From an uncultured Selenomonadales bacterium (GTDB taxonomy: Bacteria; Bacillota; Negativicutes; Selenomonadales; Selenomonadaceae): a stretch of DNA of 64,000 bases. The DNA lies in NCBI GenBank assembly GCA_947304355.1, contig CAMZAX010000006.1, positions 1-64,000 on the forward strand. The letters run 5' to 3'. The translations under genes were made by a program, and so were the position numbers. The notes under the pieces are model-generated. The model had not been told where the DNA came from. It saw nothing but the letters and a program-made list of their open reading frames with translations, and ran no database searches. How positions within the stretch are numbered: position 1 is the first letter of the stretch; the number at the start of each line of letters is the position of its first letter. Positions 60,609 through 64,000 of this stretch are shown in pieces.

Positions 60609-63600
60609 TTGTTATATCGCAAGGTTGATACCAATTTGAACTTCGCGAGCCGCGAAAAGGAAGTCGAAACTTTTTGGGCGGAACACAACATCGCACAGAA
60701 AGCAATCGACAAGCGCGACGGCTGCGAAGACTACACCTTTTACGACGGTCCCCCGACGGCGAACGGTCAGCCGCATATCGGTCACGTCTTGACGCGCGTC
60801 ATCAAAGATTTGTTCCCGCGCTATCACTCCATGAAGGGTCAGAAAGTTTTTCGCAAAGCCGGCTGGGACACTCACGGCTTGCCCGTCGAACTTGAAGTCG
60901 AAAAGCTCATCGGCATCAACGGCAAGGAGCAAATCGAGGCTTACGGCATGGAGCCCTTCATCAAAAAATGCCGCGAGTCCGTCTGGAAGTACAAAGGCAT
61001 GTGGGAAGAATTCAGCGGCGTCGTCGGCTTTTGGGCGGACATGGATCATCCCTACATCACTTACGAAAACGATTACATCGAGTCGGAGTGGTGGGCACTC
61101 AAAAAAATTTGGGAACGCGGCTTGCTTTACAAAGGTCATAAGGTCGTGCCGTATTGCCCGCGCTGCGGAACGCCGCTTTCAAGTCACGAAGTCGCGCTTG
61201 GTTACAAAGACGTCAAGGAGCGTTCGGCTGTCGTCAAGTTCAAAGTCGCGGACGAAGATGCTTACTTCCTTGCCTGGACGACGACGCCTTGGACGTTGCC
61301 TTCAAATCTGTGCCTGTGCGTCAACCCGAAAGTCGATTACGTTAAGATTCAAGTCGGCGACACGATTTACATCCTTGCCGAGGCGTTGGTTGATAAAGTC
61401 TTCGACGGCGTTGACGGCGAACGCAAAATCTTGGCGCGTTACAAAGGTGCGGAGCTTGAGTATCGCAAATACGAGCCGCTGTATCCTTTCGCCGACGAGA
61501 TTGTCAAACGTTCGGGCAAGGCGGCGCATTACGTCACCTGCGACGATTACGTAACGACCGAGGACGGCACCGGCATTGTCCACTGCGCGCCGGCTTTCGG
61601 CGAGGACGATAACCGCGTCTGCAAAAAATACGATATTCCGTTCGTGCAGTTCGTCGACGGCAAGGGCAACATGACTGCCGAGACGTATTGGGCGGGCACC
61701 TTCGTCAAGGACGCCGACCCGCTGATTCTCAAGGACTTGAAGACTTCGGGCAAGCTGTTCAAGGCTCCGCCGTTCGAACACAGCTACCCGCATTGTTGGC
61801 GTTGCGACACGCCGCTGATTTACTACGCCCGCGAATCGTGGTTCATCAAGATGACGGCTGTCAAAGACGACCTGCTTAAAAATAACGCGAAGGTCAACTG
61901 GATTCCGCCGACAATCGGCAAGGGACGCTTCGGCGATTGGCTTGAACACGTGCAGGATTGGGGCATAAGCCGCAACCGCTATTGGGGCACGCCGCTCAAC
62001 ATCTGGGAATGCGAATGCGGGCACCAACACTCAATCGGCTCAATCGACGAACTCAAATCGCTGTCGACGAACTGTCCCGACGATATTGAACTGCACCGCC
62101 CGTACATCGACGCCGTAACCTTCCCGTGCGAAAAATGCGGCAAGGAAATGCACCGCGTCCCCGAAGTCATTGACTGCTGGTTTGATTCGGGCGCAATGCC
62201 GTTCGCGCAATTCCATTACCCGTTTGAAAACGTCGAGGCGTTTAAGGAACACTTCCCCGCCGACTTCATCAGCGAGGCTGTCGACCAGACGCGCGGCTGG
62301 TTCTATTCGCTCATGGCGATTTCCACGCTGATTTTCGACGACACCGCGTTTAAGAATTGTATCGTCTTGGGGCTCGTGCTTGACAAGGACGGGCAGAAAA
62401 TGTCGAAGTCGAAGGGCAACGCCGTCGCGCCCATGGAGACGCTTGCCAAACACGGCGCGGACGCAATTCGCTGGTACTTCTACGAAAACTCTGCGCCTTG
62501 GTTGCCGAATCGCTTCCACGACGGCGCGGTCACCGAAGGGCAACGCAAATTCCTCGGCACGCTGTGGAATACTTACGCGTTCTTCGTCCTCTACGCCAAT
62601 ATCGACGACTTCGACGCCACGAAATATCAACTCGAATACGACAAGCTTGCCGTCATGGACAAATGGCTTTTGTCGCGGCTCAACACGATGGTTAAGACCG
62701 TCGACGACGCGCTTGCCAATTACAAAGTCCCCGAATCTGCGCGGGCGTTGCAAGATTTTGTTGACGAGCTGAGCAACTGGTACGTGCGTCGCAGTCGTGC
62801 GCGTTTCTGGGCGAAGGGCATGGAGCAGGACAAAATCAACGCTTACATGACGCTGTACACCGCGCTGGTCACGTTGGCGAAGGCTGCCGCGCCCATGGTG
62901 CCGTTCATCACCGAAAACATTTATCGCAACTTGGTTTGCTCAATCGACGCGTCCGCGCCCGAAAGCGTGCACCTGTGCGACTACCCGACGCCCGACGAAA
63001 AATTTATCGACGCCGAACTCGAACGCAACATGAACGAAGTCTTGAAAATCGTCGTGCTGGGCAGAGCCGCGCGCAATGCCGCCAACATCAAGAATCGTCA
63101 ACCCGTCGCCGAAATGTTCGTTAAGGCTGACGCGTTGCCCGAATTCTTCGTTGACATCATCGCCGACGAACTCAACGTCAAGCGCGTCGAATTCCGCGCG
63201 GACATGGGCGCGTTCATCCGTTACAACATCAAGCCGAATTTCCGCGTCCTAGGCAAGAAGGTCGGCAAACGCATGGGCGAAGTCAAGTCCGCGCTCGAAA
63301 AACTCGACGGGCAAGCCGCCAAACTCGAACTCGACAAGACCGGCGAACTTAAGCTCGGCGACATCACGTTGACGGCTGAAGACGTTGAGATTACCGTCAC
63401 GCAGAGCGAAGGCTTCAACTGCCAAAGCGACGGCGACGTTGCGATTGCCCTGTCGACGACGTTGACGCCCGCGCTGATTGAAGAAGGCTTCGTCCGCGAA
63501 ATCATCAGCAAGGTGCAAGTCATGCGCCGCGAAAGCGATTTTGAAGTCACGGACAGGATAAAGATTTTCACGTCCGGCAACGAGAAGCTTGCGCGAATTA

Positions 63601-63728
63601 TGACGGACAACGCGGTTGAAATTATGAACGTCACGCTTGCGAACGAAATTAACTTCACGGAACACGTCGCCGCCAAGTATTGGGACATCAACGGCGAAAA
63701 GGTTTTATTGGCTGTGGAAAGGATTTGA
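60609..63728 (+). CDS. ileS: Isoleucyl-tRNA synthetase, eukaryote-like type
   Basis: This 1039-residue class I synthetase charges tRNA-Ile. FYDGPPTANGQPHIGHVLTR has HIGH, and KDGQKMSKSKGN has KMSKS. The editing domain has CPRCGTPLSSHEV. The length and C-terminal region fit the type 2 (eukaryote-like, typically mupirocin-insensitive) enzyme rather than the ~920-residue type 1. TTG 60609 follows GAGGAGG. No T-box leader is seen in the 175-bp upstream gap. Confidence 0.95.
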   Translation: MLYRKVDTNLNFASREKEVETFWAEHNIAQKAIDKRDGCEDYTFYDGPPTANGQPHIGHVLTRVIKDLFPRYHSMKGQKVFRKAGWDTHGLPVELEVEKLIGINGKEQIEAYGMEPFIKKCRESVWKYKGMWEEFSGVVGFWADMDHPYITYENDYIESEWWALKKIWERGLLYKGHKVVPYCPRCGTPLSSHEVALGYKDVKERSAVVKFKVADEDAYFLAWTTTPWTLPSNLCLCVNPKVDYVKIQVGDTIYILAEALVDKVFDGVDGERKILARYKGAELEYRKYEPLYPFADEIVKRSGKAAHYVTCDDYVTTEDGTGIVHCAPAFGEDDNRVCKKYDIPFVQFVDGKGNMTAETYWAGTFVKDADPLILKDLKTSGKLFKAPPFEHSYPHCWRCDTPLIYYARESWFIKMTAVKDDLLKNNAKVNWIPPTIGKGRFGDWLEHVQDWGISRNRYWGTPLNIWECECGHQHSIGSIDELKSLSTNCPDDIELHRPYIDAVTFPCEKCGKEMHRVPEVIDCWFDSGAMPFAQFHYPFENVEAFKEHFPADFISEAVDQTRGWFYSLMAISTLIFDDTAFKNCIVLGLVLDKDGQKMSKSKGNAVAPMETLAKHGADAIRWYFYENSAPWLPNRFHDGAVTEGQRKFLGTLWNTYAFFVLYANIDDFDATKYQLEYDKLAVMDKWLLSRLNTMVKTVDDALANYKVPESARALQDFVDELSNWYVRRSRARFWAKGMEQDKINAYMTLYTALVTLAKAAAPMVPFITENIYRNLVCSIDASAPESVHLCDYPTPDEKFIDAELERNMNEVLKIVVLGRAARNAANIKNRQPVAEMFVKADALPEFFVDIIADELNVKRVEFRADMGAFIRYNIKPNFRVLGKKVGKRMGEVKSALEKLDGQAAKLELDKTGELKLGDITLTAEDVEITVTQSEGFNCQSDGDVAIALSTTLTPALIEEGFVREIISKVQVMRRESDFEVTDRIKIFTSGNEKLARIMTDNAVEIMNVTLANEINFTEHVAAKYWDINGEKVLLAVERI

Positions 63729-63729
63729 C

Positions 63730-64000
63730 ATGCTGAAAGTCATGCTTTGGGTCGTCTCGAAAGATAACAGCTTTCTTGACGGCGCGCTGAGCATTTTGGA
63801 ACGCCAACACAACGGCATTGAGCTTGTCGGCATGGCGGCGGGCGAAGACGTTGCCGCAGTTGACGGAGGATATGACGTGTTGCTTGTCGTCGTCGCGAAA
63901 CAAATCGGTCTTGGCAAAATCGCGAAAGCCGCCCGTCAGCTCCGCCTTCCCGAAGAAAAACTTTTGGGCGATTGGATTGCTTGCATTCCCGGTTTCATGC
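63730..64000 (+). CDS. Partial CDS, possibly DUF1919-like cell-surface biosynthesis protein
   Basis: The frame opens at ATG 63730, just after ileS, and runs off the window after 90 codons. The visible part begins MLKVMLWVVSKDNSFLDGAL and contains ERQHNGIELVGMAAGEDVAA, then LRLPEEKLLGDWIACIPGF. The alternating strands and helices suggest a Rossmann-like nucleotide-binding start, as in surface glycan enzymes. The family call is tentative. Confidence 0.5.
   Translation, partial: MLKVMLWVVSKDNSFLDGALSILERQHNGIELVGMAAGEDVAAVDGGYDVLLVVVAKQIGLGKIAKAARQLRLPEEKLLGDWIACIPGFM

Overview
The window looks like a chromosomal segment of a Gram-negative Firmicute, most likely class Negativicutes (Selenomonas/Megamonas-like). 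It pairs lipopolysaccharide genes (a fused KdtA-LpxK) with Firmicutes-type genes: ribonuclease M5, a DivIC/FtsB - S1 - tilS - hpt - ftsH cluster, and ispH overlapping rpsA. TTG and GTG starts behind strong Shine-Dalgarno sequences are common. Codon use is GC-rich but broken by many AAAATTTT-like runs. This assignment is inference from gene content; there is no rRNA gene in the window.

Layout. 0.2-3.3 kb: cytochrome bd oxidase (cydA, cydB), with two tandem coiled-coil/membrane paralogues between the subunits. 3.3-13.7 kb: an Rpn-type nuclease, the kdtA-lpxK fusion, a secreted LPP20-like protein, tmk, rnmV-rsmA-DUF554, an EF-G-like GTPase and queH. 13.7-21.5 kb: an orphan sulfate-type binding protein, ftsQ, a degenerate double-ATPase ABC protein, aroH, a decayed TetR/ABC-2 efflux locus, a ferredoxin-like aldo/keto reductase, malic enzyme and tRNA-Arg(CCG). 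21.8-33.4 kb: acyl-CoA synthetase, ispH-rpsA, a minus-strand ogg-aroB-GNAT-aroK-aroC cluster, trpA with an iron-type binding protein, and mscS with a small NrdD-like gene that a group I intron interrupts. 33.5-43.4 kb: GNAT, flavodoxin, HD hydrolase, glnS, an ArsB/NhaD permease, a glycosyltransferase-like gene broken at an 11-G tract, an ABC exporter and an exported protein behind a tandem operator. 43.7-52.2 kb: the division/tRNA-modification/hpt/ftsH cluster, small DUF4160-type genes, asparaginase, birA and a MATE transporter. 52.2-53.3 kb: a retron. 54.0-55.6 kb: decayed mobile DNA. 55.6-64.0 kb: acyltransferase, pepD, two NYN-domain genes, a TnpB-like remnant, ileS and a truncated final gene.

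Most genes are housekeeping: shikimate/chorismate/tryptophan synthesis (aroB, aroK, aroC, aroH, trpA), translation (rpsA, glnS, ileS, tilS, queH, rsmA, rnmV) and envelope growth. The accessory layer is the interesting part. It holds a complete-looking ~239-nt group I intron core, a retron with a foldable msr-msd region and no obvious effector, a tandem NYN nuclease pair whose first member carries four C-terminal repeats, a homopolymeric G switch, and two families of heptamer-based hairpin repeats in intergenic DNA. All structures were folded by eye; no database search or folding program was run.
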